A stretch of DNA of 64,000 nucleotides from Bog-756 sp963710495 (GTDB taxonomy: Bacteria > Actinomycetota > Acidimicrobiia > Acidimicrobiales > RAAP-2): assembly GCA_963710495.1 (NCBI GenBank), contig CAVQAI010000012.1:62001-126000 (forward strand). The letters run 5' to 3'. A program made the translations under genes and the position numbers. Each line of letters opens with the position of its first letter. The stretch's first letter is position 1. The notes beneath the pieces are model-generated. The model searched no databases. It saw only the letters and a program-made list of their open reading frames with translations, and was not told where the DNA came from. Shown piece by piece: positions 1 through 8,948 of the stretch.

Positions 1-1269
1 TGGTGGGCTGGTGGCCGGGGACTGCTGGGCCCAGGTGGTGCCATTGGACGTCCAGGTGTCGCTGAGGGTCGTACCGCTGTTGTCGATCCCCCCGAACAGG
101 ACCGATCGAGAAGTGGCCGGGTCGTAGGCCATGGCCATGTCGCTGCGGTCGGAGGGTCCGGTACTGTGCCAGGCCGTCCCGTCGAACGTCCACGTGTCGC
201 CGAGCGTGTTCGACTGGCCGTCGAATCCGCCGAAGAGGACCGCCTGGCCGAGGGCCCCGTCATAGGTCATGACGGCGTCGCTCCGGGCCGGTGGGCTGTT
301 GGCCGGTGCCATCGCAGCCCAGGTCGTGCCGTTGAACGTCCAAAGGTCTCCCAGCGTCTGGTTGGTCGCGTTCAAGCCCCCGGCCAGGACGAGGTCGCCG
401 GTGGGGGCCACGTAGCTCATGGCGGCGAAGGACCGGGCGGGTGGTCCTGAAGCCGGCCCCGGTGTCCAGGCTCCGAGGCCGCTGCTGTAGATCCAGGTGT
501 CCCCGAGGGTGGCGTTGGTTATGTCCAGGCCACCGAAGAGAACGGTCTGGCCGGTCGTGGCGTCGTAGGCCATCGCCGCATCGCTGCGGGCCGCCGGGTT
601 GGTCAAGGGGTGACGTCGGGACCAGGTGGTGCCGTCGTATATCCAGGTATCGCCGAGCGTGTCGGAGTTGGTGTCGAGACCACCGAACAGGACCAGCTGA
701 CCGCCTCCGCTCTTGACGGGCGCGTAGGCCATCGAGGCGTCACTCCGGGCGGTCGGTACGGTGGCCGGCGACTGTTGGGCCCAGGCCGTCCCGTCGAACG
801 TCCAGGTGTCGCCCAAGGTATTGCCGTTGGGATCGACGCCGCCGAAGAGGACGACCTTGGCGATGGCGGGGTCATAGGCCATGGCCGCGTAGGCCCGAGC
901 CGGTGGGCCGGGAGTGCTCACCTCGTGCCAGGTGGTGCCGTCGTATGTCCAGGTATCGCCGAGGGTGTCGGAGTTGGTGTCGAGGCCGCCGAAGACGACG
1001 GTCTGGCCGGTCGCCGCGTCGTACGCCATTCCGGCATCGCTTCGGGCCGGCGGGGTGGCGGTGGACCAGGTCGGGGTGGTTGCCGCACCCGCCCGTACGC
1101 CACCGGCCAGCAGGGTCAGCGAAGCCGCCGCCACCAGGACGGGGACCACCAGGCACAGCGCCTTCGTGGCGATCCTCCGGTTCACGGGCTTGCGCCGTCC
1201 GCCCGCGCCACCCGGTCGCCGGTCGGAGGGGCGGGCCAGCTCTGGCGTCCGGCCATTCAGTCGTAGCAC
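1..1269 (-). CDS. Secreted Kelch-repeat protein, C-terminus beyond window
   Basis: The minus-strand frame runs off position 1, so the C-terminus is missing. A GTG at 1269 follows a GGGAGG element at a 14-base distance; a later GTG at 1185 is possible. The N-terminus has a basic stretch (GRRKPVNRR) and a hydrophobic core (ALCLVVPVLVAAASLTLL) followed by an AxA-like site, so export is likely. The rest is about seven repeats of roughly 45-55 residues with the pattern MAYDxxTGxxVLFGG, then DTWTxDGTTW, typical of Kelch/galactose-oxidase beta-propeller blades. Function unknown; a cell-surface binding or carbohydrate-related role is only inference. Confidence 0.8.
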   Translation of the reverse strand, partial: MLRLNGRTPELARPSDRRPGGAGGRRKPVNRRIATKALCLVVPVLVAAASLTLLAGGVRAGAATTPTWSTATPPARSDAGMAYDAATGQTVVFGGLDTNSDTLGDTWTYDGTTWHEVSTPGPPARAYAAMAYDPAIAKVVLFGGVDPNGNTLGDTWTFDGTAWAQQSPATVPTARSDASMAYAPVKSGGGQLVLFGGLDTNSDTLGDTWIYDGTTWSRRHPLTNPAARSDAAMAYDATTGQTVLFGGLDITNATLGDTWIYSSGLGAWTPGPASGPPARSFAAMSYVAPTGDLVLAGGLNATNQTLGDLWTFNGTTWAAMAPANSPPARSDAVMTYDGALGQAVLFGGFDGQSNTLGDTWTFDGTAWHSTGPSDRSDMAMAYDPATSRSVLFGGIDNSGTTLSDTWTSNGTTWAQQSPATSPP

Positions 1270-1544
1270 GGTGTCCGGTCCCGCCTCCCTGCCGTGGCGC
1301 AAACGAGCAGGCCTCGAAATGGGTGGAGAGAGCCTTGCGCCTGCATCCGTCGCTCGGCGATGTTTCGCCTTCGTGATACTGACCGACCTTGGTGACGCGA
1401 GCGTCACGCACAGGTGAACCTTCCGCGAAGTGGCACGGTTGGGTCTGATTCTCCGGCCGCTGGCCCCGCCCGGCCGACGACGCCGGCGATCGGCCCCATC
1501 TACTGGGGGTCAGTCAACGACTGGGGTCGGTCGATGTCCCGGGG

Positions 1545-2204
1545 TCAGTCACCTCGGGTCCGGGCTCCGAGGCGCCGGAACGTGTTGACGTAGTCGATGA
1601 CCAACGCCTCGTGGCCCCGCCATTCCCTGATGGGGTGCGTCCCGTAGGCCCCGGCCCTCGCCACGGTGGTGGGGGTCATGGCCCGGAAGGCCGGCTCGGG
1701 GTCGTCGGTGTCGAGCTCGTACAGGTGCATGTAGCGGGGGGATCCCGGACCCCGGTTCTGGTACGGCGTGATCATGGAGAAGTGGTCGGGGGCGGCGGCG
1801 GCGATGTCCCGGATGTGGACGAAGTCGGCCCAGTCGCGCAGCGCCTGGGCCTCCTCGGGCGTTCGCGGACTGATGAGCACCAACTCCAGGCCGAGGGTCG
1901 GGCGTCCCGAGATGCTTCCCTGGCCCGGCCGAGGGTAGTGGTCGAAGCAGAGCCCGGTGACATCCTCGGGCGTCGCGTCGACCGGCGGCTCGAAGACCTG
2001 ATCGGCCTCGTAGACCCCCAAGACGGCGAACTCGGGCAACGTCCGCGGAAGATCCGTCCGGAACGGCATGCAGTTCTCCCACCAGCTCGCCCGCTGCACG
2101 CCCGGTAGGGCGAGCACGTCGGGCACCCGCTCCGCGGCGTAGCGCTCGTTCGGCCGGTCGGTCATCTCCAGATAGACCACTGGCGTGATGCGGTCCTCCA
2201 TCAT
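1545..2204 (-). CDS. Hypothetical protein, possible dimeric alpha/beta-barrel fold
   Basis: 219 residues beginning MMED; the second ATG (2201) has better spacing to the upstream GAGG and may be the real start. The protein has no signal peptide or membrane segment. The order (an N-terminal strand with VVYLEMTDRP, then WWENC, later a DPEPAFRAM segment) faintly resembles two-repeat EthD/ABM-type ferredoxin-like barrels, but no catalytic signature is visible. It diverges from the enoyl-CoA hydratase gene at 2341, sharing a 136-bp intergenic region. I do not recognise a family with confidence. Confidence 0.65.
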   Translation of the reverse strand: MMEDRITPVVYLEMTDRPNERYAAERVPDVLALPGVQRASWWENCMPFRTDLPRTLPEFAVLGVYEADQVFEPPVDATPEDVTGLCFDHYPRPGQGSISGRPTLGLELVLISPRTPEEAQALRDWADFVHIRDIAAAAPDHFSMITPYQNRGPGSPRYMHLYELDTDDPEPAFRAMTPTTVARAGAYGTHPIREWRGHEALVIDYVNTFRRLGARTRGD

Positions 2205-2340
2205 CGACCTCGACTGCCTCAGAGACCTGACGTCCGTCGCGCCGCTTGCGCCTCATCGATGGTATCGGAGACCATCTGTCCCGGGCCGTTCGGCCCGATC
2301 CGGCCGAGCGCGACGAGTGAGCCGAGGAAGAGTGGGAGCC

Positions 2341-3123
2341 ATGACCGTAGATCTCGGGACGCCACATCTACGTTTCGAACGCGATGGCGTCTTCGCCTGG
2401 TGCATCGTCGACCGGCCCGAAGCGCGCAATGCCCTGACGTCGGCCATGTATTTCGGGGTCCGCGAGGCGGTCGCCGTCACCAATCGTGAGGCAGGCGTCG
2501 AGGCGCTCATCATCACCGGGACCGGAGATGTCTTCATCCCGGGCGGCGAGATGAGGGGACGGCACGACGATGATCGGCACAAGGTGGCCGGGCTCCTCGG
2601 CCCCGACGTGCTCCCGTTCGCCACGATCCGTCACAGCCGATCACCGGTGGTGGCGGCGGTCAACGGCCTGTGCCAAGGCGGCGGTCTGATCATCGCCATG
2701 CTCGCCGATGTCGCGGTGGCGAGCGACCGGGCCACCTTCCGTGCCCCCGAGGCCCTGCGCGGCGTGGCGGATGCCAATCTCGCCGCGCTCCTACCCGCTC
2801 ACATGGGCGTGGCACGGGCCCGGGACATGCTGCTGACCGGCCGACGTCTCGATGCACAAGAAGCCCTCGAGGCGGGCCTCATCGCCCGGGTCGTGCCGCA
2901 CGAAGAGCTGCGGGCTCGGGCCCGCCAGGCGGCGACCGAGCTGTTGATGGCCGGCCCCGACGCCCGCTTCCAATGCAAGCGAATGATCAACGAGCGCTAC
3001 GGCCTCGTCGACCAGATGACCTTCGAGGCGTCCATCGGCTCGGACGAGGTCCGTGAGGGTTTTCTCGCCTTTGCGGACAAGCGCCCGCCGAGCTGGGTGC
3101 CCGAGGAACTGCTACCCGGTTAG
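2341..3123 (+). CDS. Enoyl-CoA hydratase/isomerase family protein
   Basis: 260 residues, crotonase fold. The ATG at 2341 is preceded by a GAGGAAG and GGGAG stretch; the open frame extends further upstream but homology begins here (DRPEARNALTSAMY). The oxyanion-hole segments are IPGGEMRG and NGLCQGGGLIIAM, followed by ADVAVASDRATFRAPE. The usual GGTQRL stretch carrying the second catalytic glutamate is replaced by NLAALLPAHMG, so it may not be a classic hydratase; isomerase, hydrolase or another crotonase activity is possible. Cytosolic acyl-CoA metabolism is the family role; the substrate is unknown. Confidence 0.85.
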   Translation: MTVDLGTPHLRFERDGVFAWCIVDRPEARNALTSAMYFGVREAVAVTNREAGVEALIITGTGDVFIPGGEMRGRHDDDRHKVAGLLGPDVLPFATIRHSRSPVVAAVNGLCQGGGLIIAMLADVAVASDRATFRAPEALRGVADANLAALLPAHMGVARARDMLLTGRRLDAQEALEAGLIARVVPHEELRARARQAATELLMAGPDARFQCKRMINERYGLVDQMTFEASIGSDEVREGFLAFADKRPPSWVPEELLPG

Positions 3124-3259
3124 GAGGCCGCGGTTGCTCGAGGATCCCGGCCGCACCCGGACCGGTGACCCTCACGCTTCCTCAGGGCGAGGCCGCCATC
3201 CCTTCACCGCACCTGCCCGGTCAGGATGGCCAACCATGCCGAGACGGGTCTCGGGCGGC

Positions 3260-4253
3260 TCATCCCAGGCGCGCTACCTGCAGCTGGGCCAACGGTAGGG
3301 ACCCGAGCTGGCCGGCCAGGGCGCCCTCGGGCGCACGACCGCCGATGGCTGCGTCGAGAAAATCGGCGACCGCCGAATCGATGGTCGGCGTCCACGGCGT
3401 GCCGCCCGCGATCGGCGGCAGGTGATCGGCCCCCAACAGTGACAGGTAGTAGGTGGGTGCGTCGACCTGGCCGAAGACCGTCTGGCTGGCGGTGTAGGGA
3501 ACGACGGAGTCGGCCGTGCCTTGAACGAGCAGCAGGGGGTCGGACGACGGCGCCACGGTCGTCTCGATCGGATCGGGCGCATCGGCGACCACTGCTTTGA
3601 CGCGGCCATCGGTGGTGGACGGCTCAAAACCCATCATCAGGGCTACGTCGGCGCCGTCGGAATGCCCGACCACGGCGACCCGGTGGGCATCGAGATCCTC
3701 TCCCAACGGTCCCTGCTCCAACGCGCCGATCACGAACGAGACGTCGGCGGCCTCATTGGGCAGGTCGCCGCGATCCAAGCCGAAACCTCGTTGCGGATCC
3801 TCGAGTGGAAAGGAAGGAGCCGCCACTACGTATCCCGAGGCGGCCAGCGTCGAGCAGAAACGCTGATAGGTGAGCGGGCCATTGTCATAGCCGTGGACGA
3901 ACACCACCAGTGGAAACGGGCCCGGTCCGTGCGGCGTCCAGACATAGGTCGGAAGCGTCCGCACCGGGGCCAGGACGGCTCCATGGCTGACGACCGCTCT
4001 GCTGGAGTCGGTCACGGTGATCTCCGTGAGAGACACGGCGAGCCCACGCAAGGTCAGGGTGGGCGGTGGGCTGGACGTCTCCGTCGTATGGCGATCGGCG
4101 GGCGGACGCGAGCGAGATCGGTCCCGAGCCCCCTGCACTTGCCGCCTTCGAGTCGGATGGGCGATCCCGGCTCGACAGGATCAACCCGATCGCAACCAGG
4201 GCGGCCACCACGGCCAGGACCACGCCCACTCGCACCCCTGATCGCCGTCTCAC
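3260..4253 (-). CDS. Secreted alpha/beta-hydrolase (esterase-like), frame broken near 4.1 kb
   Basis: The catalytic part (from about 4130 down to 3260) has FVHGYDNGP (oxyanion region), the nucleophile elbow GHSDGA, an Asp-bearing segment (QGTADSVVP) and a late His (GADHLPP), so it is a serine alpha/beta-hydrolase resembling platelet-activating-factor acetylhydrolase/dienelactone-hydrolase types. In that frame only a GTG at 4138 is available. A different frame starting at GTG 4253 encodes a convincing signal peptide or anchor (RRRSGVRVGVVLAVVAAL...) that merges into the hydrolase around 4070-4130. The likeliest reading is one exported enzyme with a single-base indel; a cytosolic version starting at 4138 is the alternative. 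Confidence 0.7.
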
Positions 4254-4334
4254 CTGCCGCGATCATGGCACCGCCCTCGGTCAGCTCCCAGTCGGCCACC
4301 CCGGGATGGTGGGCCCTTCAAGAAAGAGGAATTT

Positions 4335-4361
4335 CGAACCGATTTGGCCTTCTGAGCGTCC
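4335..4361 (+). promoter_or_regulatory. Putative ECF-type promoter for the sigma factor operon
   Basis: GAACC at 4336-4340 and CGTC at 4357-4360 are separated by 16 bases, the spacing and sequence class of ECF sigma promoters (GGAAC/CGTC). It lies about 85 bases before the sigma gene and would allow autoregulation. Short motifs like this occur by chance in GC-rich DNA. Confidence 0.35.
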
Positions 4362-4364
4362 TTA

Positions 4365-4421
4365 TCTATGGCGGCCGACTGGGCCGACCGGAATCTATGG
4401 CGGCCGACCGGGCCGACCGGA
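4365..4421 (+). repeat. 29-bp tandem direct repeat upstream of ECF sigma gene
   Basis: Two adjacent copies of a 29-base unit beginning TCTATGGCGGCCGAC, differing at one internal position, lie between the putative ECF promoter and the sigma factor ribosome-binding site. They would be in the 5' untranslated leader if the promoter call is right. Function unknown. Confidence 0.7.
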
Positions 4422-4444
4422 TCTGGACGAGGAGGATGGTAGGG

Positions 4445-4984
4445 GTGAGTGGACCCGGAGCCGTGGACGACCTCGAGACCTGGCTGCACGACGGGTACGA
4501 GCGGTCCTTTCGCACCGCCTGCTTGATCCTGGGCAACCGATCGGACGCCGAAGAGGCCGTCCAGGAGGCATTCCTCCGGGCCTGGCGATTCCGGGCGTCG
4601 CTGACACCGGGCGGCGACATCCGACCCTGGCTCTACCGGGTCGTGGTGAACACCTGCAATTCGAAGCTTCGCAAGGAGATCCCCCACCGGAACCGCCGAG
4701 TCGCCGACGAGGAACTCGACGGCCTTCCTGCACCCGACGATGTCGCCGACCAACTCGTCGGAGCGGGCGACCTCATGACCGCCCTCCAATCCCTCCCCGC
4801 TCATCTGCGGATCGTGATCGTCCTCCGCTACTTCGCCGATCTCAGTGAGCGGGAGCTCGCTACCGCCATCGGGAAGAGACCGGGGACGGTCAAGTCCCGC
4901 CTGCACGAGGCTCGGCGCCTGCTGGCCGAGCACCCGGCTCTGCGGTCCCAGGGCCCAGCCATCATTTCGGAGATGAACCAGTGA
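4445..4984 (+). CDS. ECF-type RNA polymerase sigma factor
   Basis: About 179 residues. I choose GTG 4445 because AGGAGG (4430-4435) sits 9 bases upstream; an ATG at 4436 directly abuts that element. Region 2 is visible as YERSFRTACLILGNRSDAEEAVQEAFLRAWR and the RPWLYRVVVNTC segment; region 4 as SLPAHLRIVIVLRYFADLSERELA followed by GKRPGTVKSRLHEARRLL, the helix-turn-helix that reads the -35 element. The stop overlaps the next gene's GTG (GTGA), so sigma and the DUF4349 membrane protein are translationally coupled, an arrangement like sigma/anti-sigma pairs. Confidence 0.93.
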   Translation: MSGPGAVDDLETWLHDGYERSFRTACLILGNRSDAEEAVQEAFLRAWRFRASLTPGGDIRPWLYRVVVNTCNSKLRKEIPHRNRRVADEELDGLPAPDDVADQLVGAGDLMTALQSLPAHLRIVIVLRYFADLSERELATAIGKRPGTVKSRLHEARRLLAEHPALRSQGPAIISEMNQ

Positions 4985-6102
4985 CCATGCTCGACGAAGA
5001 CCAATTGCGCTCGCTCCTCACCGAGGCGGCGGAGACATTCGAGGCTCCGGCAACCGGGCCGGAGCGAGTGCTGGCCGCGGCGGCCGGGTCCGGGCGGCGA
5101 ACGGCTTCCGGTCGCTCCCTTCTCCCCCGGACGACCCGGAGTCGGGTGATGCTCGCGGCCGCAGTCGTGATGGTGGTGGTGGCCATCTCCCTGGTCGGAA
5201 CGGGGTTGTCGACGACGTCGCCACGTCGGACGGCGGTGGGAAGTTCGCCGGCTGTTCCGACGACCACGCTCCCGAGCCCGGGCGGAGCAGGGGCAACATC
5301 CGGTGCGGCAGCACCCCAGTACCGAGGCAGCAACGCCCCGAACAGCCCGGCACCTACTCCCGCCACCGTCCCCTCACCATCGCCTCCCTCCCTGCCCCCG
5401 GGCTCCGTCGGACAGTCGGCCAAGGTGGTGACCACCGGCTCGGTCGACCTCGCCATCGGAAACGGCTCGCTCAACTCGGTGGTCAACAAGCTCACCCAGT
5501 TCACCGTGGGCGACGGGGGTTTCGTGGCCAAGTCGCAGCTCCAGCTGGGGTCGGTCGCCGATGGGAGCGCCTCGTACGGATCGCTCGTCCTGCAGGTCCC
5601 TCAGCCGTCGTTCAACGACCTCCTCAAGAATGTCGAAGGCGTGGGGAAGGTCACGTCCCAGTCCTCCACCTCGACCGACGTGACCGGCCAGTACGTCGAC
5701 CTCCAGGCCCGCATCTCGGCCCTCCAGGCCAGCCTGCAGCAATACCTGACCATCCTGTCCAAGGCCACGTCGATCGGCGACATCCTCTCCGTGCAGAATC
5801 AGATCGACTCCATCCAGAGCCAGATCGAGCAACTGCAAGGCCAGCTCAATCTCCTCAACAGCCAGACGACCTACGCCACCCTGACCGTCTCACTCTCCCA
5901 ACAGGGCCACCCCGTGCCGCCGCCGCCCCCGCCGAGCTCGGGAATCTCAAAGGCCTGGCACGACTCGGTCAACGGGTTCACGTCCGGATTCGAGTGGCTG
6001 GTGCGGATCGCCGGGCGCACGCTGTTCGTGCTGGTGCTGCTGGCCGTACTGGCGGTGGCCGGCCGGTGGGCCTGGCGGGCAAGGCGGTTCTGGCTCCTGT
6101 GA
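4981..6102 (+). CDS. DUF4349 membrane protein, putative anti-sigma partner
   Basis: 373 residues starting at the GTG that overlaps the sigma stop. Residues about 1-45 form a short cytoplasmic region, then a membrane helix (VMLAAAVVMVVVAISLV), a Pro/Ser/Gly-rich linker, and an extracytoplasmic DUF4349 domain (TTGSVDLAIGNGSLNSVV, then DVTGQYVDLQARI with a predicted coiled coil through YLTILSKATSIGDILSVQ). A Pro run precedes a second C-terminal helix (LFVLVLLAVLAVAG). The coupled position after an ECF sigma suggests it senses envelope conditions and controls the sigma; no classic zinc anti-sigma HxxxCxxC motif is seen. Confidence 0.85.
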   Translation: MTMLDEDQLRSLLTEAAETFEAPATGPERVLAAAAGSGRRTASGRSLLPRTTRSRVMLAAAVVMVVVAISLVGTGLSTTSPRRTAVGSSPAVPTTTLPSPGGAGATSGAAAPQYRGSNAPNSPAPTPATVPSPSPPSLPPGSVGQSAKVVTTGSVDLAIGNGSLNSVVNKLTQFTVGDGGFVAKSQLQLGSVADGSASYGSLVLQVPQPSFNDLLKNVEGVGKVTSQSSTSTDVTGQYVDLQARISALQASLQQYLTILSKATSIGDILSVQNQIDSIQSQIEQLQGQLNLLNSQTTYATLTVSLSQQGHPVPPPPPPSSGISKAWHDSVNGFTSGFEWLVRIAGRTLFVLVLLAVLAVAGRWAWRARRFWLL

Positions 6103-6158
6103 CGGCCGGTTCTCGGCGCGGGACGAGCTGGGGACGTACACCGGCCTAGAGTCGACGC

Positions 6159-6788
6159 GTGGGCCTGATCGAGGTGTACGGGGACATCTGGTGTCCTTTC
6201 ACCCATATCGGGCTTCGCTGGGTTATCCGACGGCGAAATCAGTTGAAGCGGGACGATGTCCGTATCGGGGTGCGGGCCTGGCCTCTCGAGCTGGTGAACG
6301 GCACGCCCCTCGACCCGGAGTCGACGGCGGACCATGTGAACGACTTGCGGCAGCAGGTGGCCCCCGACCTCTTCACGCATTTCGACCCTGAGAACTTCCC
6401 GACCACAACCCTTCCGGCGCTGGCGCTCGTCGCGGCCGCCTACGGCCAGGACGGTCGGCTGGGCGAAGCTGTGAGTCTCGCCGTCCGTGACGCGCTCTTC
6501 GAGCACGGGCGGGACATCTCACGACCCGAGGTCTTGGCCGAGCTGACCCGGCAGCATGGCGTCGTTGGCTTCGATGCCGACGACGACGGAGCGGTGCGGC
6601 GCGAATGGCATGAGGGCCAGGCGAGGGGCGTCGAGGGGTCGCCCCACTTCTTCTGTGGAGACATGAACGTCTTTTGCCCATCGCTGGAGATGGCCAAGGA
6701 CGAGACGGGTCACCTCCAGATCCGGCGCAACGTCGACCGACTCAACGGATTTCTCTCGGACTGTCTGGCCGGATCACGAGGCGCATAG
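6159..6788 (+). CDS. DsbA-family (thioredoxin-fold) oxidoreductase
   Basis: 209 residues from a GTG. The N-terminal strand and motif DIWCPFTHIGLRW match the DSBA/FrnE and 2-hydroxychromene-2-carboxylate isomerase group; the active-site-like sequence is C-P-F-T, with one cysteine only. A helical insertion follows (VNDLRQQVAPDLFTHF through DALFEHGRDISRPEVL). The cis-Pro loop is VEGSPHFF. There is no signal peptide, so it is probably cytosolic. The substrate is unknown. It is followed 9 bases later by the DUF2461 gene. Confidence 0.85.
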   Translation: MGLIEVYGDIWCPFTHIGLRWVIRRRNQLKRDDVRIGVRAWPLELVNGTPLDPESTADHVNDLRQQVAPDLFTHFDPENFPTTTLPALALVAAAYGQDGRLGEAVSLAVRDALFEHGRDISRPEVLAELTRQHGVVGFDADDDGAVRREWHEGQARGVEGSPHFFCGDMNVFCPSLEMAKDETGHLQIRRNVDRLNGFLSDCLAGSRGA

Positions 6789-6797
6789 GCTGTCCCC

Positions 6798-7520
6798 GTG
6801 GCGACGGCGAGATCGGCCTCGGCGACGACGAGATCGGCTTCGGCAACGGCGAGAGCGGCCCGGTCGGCGCCGAGCAGTCCCGGTCATGACGGCACCTTCC
6901 GGGGTTGGACATCGGGCGTGGTCGAATTCTTCGATGGCCTCGAAGTGGACAACACCAAGGCCTACTGGACGGCGCACAAGGAGTTCTACGAGACCGGCGT
7001 CCTCGCTCCCATGCAGGCCCTCCTGGCCGAGCTGGCGTCCGAATTCGGCGAGGGCCGCATCTTCCGCCCCTACCGCGACACGAGGTTCAGTCGCGACAAG
7101 TCTCCGTACAAGACCAACATCGCCGCTCACAACGATGCCGGTTACATCTCGCTGTCGGCCGACGCCCTCGGGGTCGGCTCGGGCCTCTACCTGCCCGCCT
7201 CCGACCAGCTGGCCCGATTCCGGGCGGCGGTCGCCGACGATAGAAGCGGGAAGAAGCTCCTCGGCCTGGTGCAGGAGCTCAAGAAGAAGCGGATCGAGGT
7301 GTCCGCCCGCGAGACATTGAAATCGGCACCCCGGGGGTACGCCGGCGATCATCCCCGCATCGATCTCCTCCGGTACAAAGGCCTCACCGCCTGGAGGGAG
7401 TGGCCAGTCGGGTCATGGCTCGGCACGACGACCAGCAAGCGCCGGATCGTCGAATTCCTCCGGGCCACGGCCTCCTTGCGGACATGGCTCGATGCGCACG
7501 TGGGCCCATCCGAAGTATGA
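6798..7520 (+). CDS. DUF2461 family protein
   Basis: 240 residues. The conserved family body begins at FFDGLEVDNTKAYW and includes FRPYRDTRFSRDKSPYKTN, GSGLYLPASDQLARFRAAV and LKSAPRGYAGDHPRIDLLRYKGL, all typical of DUF2461 (TIGR02453). The first 30 residues are low-complexity Ala/Ser/Arg encoded by three tandem 21-bp units and look like an expansion. The biochemical role of the family is unknown. The stop overlaps the ATG of the next gene (ATGA), implying coupling with the dioxygenase. Confidence 0.9.
   Translation: MATARSASATTRSASATARAARSAPSSPGHDGTFRGWTSGVVEFFDGLEVDNTKAYWTAHKEFYETGVLAPMQALLAELASEFGEGRIFRPYRDTRFSRDKSPYKTNIAAHNDAGYISLSADALGVGSGLYLPASDQLARFRAAVADDRSGKKLLGLVQELKKKRIEVSARETLKSAPRGYAGDHPRIDLLRYKGLTAWREWPVGSWLGTTTSKRRIVEFLRATASLRTWLDAHVGPSEV
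6801..6863 (+). repeat. Three tandem 21-bp units inside the DUF2461 N-terminus
   Basis: Three consecutive 21-base units starting GCGACGGCGAGATCGGC, at 6801, 6822 and 6843 with a few substitutions, encode an ARSASAT-like heptapeptide repeat. In-frame minisatellite; probably length-variable between strains. Confidence 0.8.
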
Positions 7521-8380
7521 CCGAGGTGATGCCGGCGGCCTTCCTGGGCCACGGCAACCCGATGAACGCACTGGACGACAACGACTACACCCGGGCCTGG
7601 CGTGCCTTCGGCCGGGCCTCCCCCACGCCCCGGGCGATCTTGGTCGTGTCCGCCCACTGGTACATCAACGCCACGGCGATCACGTCGATGGCGAAACCCA
7701 AGACGATCCACGACTTCTTCGGGTTCCCCGACGAGCTCTTCGCCGTCCAGTATCCGGCCCCCGGGGACCCGGAGCTGGCCCGGGAGATCGCCGACCTGGT
7801 CAAGCCGACGTGGGTCGGTCTGGACCAGGACAGCTGGGGCATCGACCATGGCGCCTGGTCGGTGCTGGTCCATGCGTTCCCCGATGCCGACGTCCCGGTA
7901 CTGCAGTTGGCGATCAACGCCCAGAAGCCCTACCAACACCATCTCGAGCTCGGAGCGCAGCTCGCCCCGCTGCGCCAACGCGGCGTGCTCATCGTCGCCA
8001 GCGGCAACGTCGTCCACAACCTTCACGCCATCGACTGGAGCCAGCCCGACGCCGGGTACGGCTGGGCCCGGCGGTTCAACGAGGCCGCGCTCGATCAGAT
8101 GCGGAACGCGCCCGGCGGGACGGCCGCCCTGGGCGCCCACCCGGACCATGCCAACGCGGTTCCCACCCCCGACCACTTCCTGCCGCTCCTCTACCTGGCC
8201 GGGCTGGCCGAGGCGGCCGGGTCGACGGCGAGCGTGCTGGTCGACGGCTACGCCTACGGGTCGCTGTCCATGACATCTCTCACCCTCGATGGTCTTCGTC
8301 CCGAGACCACGGAGGTGGACTCCCCGGCGGCGGCACTGCCCAAGTGGACGGTTGAACCGCCTGAGGAGGCGAACATCTGA
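7517..8380 (+). CDS. Extradiol ring-cleavage dioxygenase, DODA/YgiD type
   Basis: 287 residues from ATG 7517, which overlaps the DUF2461 stop. The family landmarks are FLGHGNPMNAL, VVSAHWYINATAIT, the YPAPGDPELA segment, GIDHGAWSVL and ASGNVVHNLHAI: the His and acidic residues that bind a metal in class III extradiol (LigB/4,5-DOPA dioxygenase) enzymes. Such proteins open catechol rings or act on related diols with Fe(II) or Zn; the real substrate cannot be read from sequence. Cytosolic. Confidence 0.9.
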   Translation: MTEVMPAAFLGHGNPMNALDDNDYTRAWRAFGRASPTPRAILVVSAHWYINATAITSMAKPKTIHDFFGFPDELFAVQYPAPGDPELAREIADLVKPTWVGLDQDSWGIDHGAWSVLVHAFPDADVPVLQLAINAQKPYQHHLELGAQLAPLRQRGVLIVASGNVVHNLHAIDWSQPDAGYGWARRFNEAALDQMRNAPGGTAALGAHPDHANAVPTPDHFLPLLYLAGLAEAAGSTASVLVDGYAYGSLSMTSLTLDGLRPETTEVDSPAAALPKWTVEPPEEANI

Positions 8381-8495
8381 CCGGGACGGCGAGGCGTCCG
8401 CGGGCAGGCCGCTTTGTGTAGATGCGAGCCATATCGGGTACTGGTCCCGGAGGATGCGGAGGGTGCAGTGCTCGTCGAACGGGAGGCGGCGTGCG

Positions 8496-8850
8496 ATGAC
8501 CGGGTACCAGGATCGATGGACCGAGTGCACGGACGACGAGATCCGGATCCGCGCCTATTTTCCCGTGGGGGACGAAACACATCCCCTACACCGCCATCCG
8601 GTCGTTGCGGCGGGTCCAGCTCTCCGCCCGGCGGGGGGAGGCGCGCATCTGGGGAACGGCGAACCCTCGCTACTGGGCCAACCTCGATCCGCAGCGACCC
8701 GGGAAGAGTGCAGGTCTCATCCTGGACCTGGGGCGATCCGTCCGTCCCTTCATCACCCCGGACGATTGCGACGCCGTCGAGGCGATCGTCTCGTACCACG
8801 CGCAACTCGAAATCGACATGGGGGAGAGCGAACCCGGACCGCACGTATAG
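8496..8850 (+). CDS. Small conserved protein of unknown function, frame broken at a C run (8562-8564)
   Basis: ATG 8496 follows GGGAGG with 9-base spacing. The first frame reads MTGYQDRWTECTDDEIRIRAYFP; the conserved continuation (PWGTKHIPYTAIRSLRRVQL, then IWGTANPRYWANLDPQRPGKS and LGRSVRPFITPDDCDAVEA) is in the next frame to a stop at 8850. Removing one C from the CCC at 8562-8564 restores a single frame of about 118 residues. The product would be a compact beta-rich protein resembling PH-like hypothetical proteins of actinobacteria. The break looks like an indel rather than programmed frameshifting. Confidence 0.65.
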
Positions 8851-8948
8851 GGACCACTGCATGGGCTGGTCCCCACCGTCGAGCATCCCGGCCATCATCG
8901 GAGAAACGGTGACAAGCTCGCCACCGGGCAGTCGATCGAGGGAGGGAT

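Noticed and set aside
1..1080. Periodic DNA pattern of about 150 bases as non-coding repeats
   Set aside because: The periodicity is explained by Kelch protein repeats on the minus strand.
8562..8564. Programmed ribosomal frameshift
   Set aside because: No slippery heptamer or downstream structure is seen; the CCC run fits an indel.
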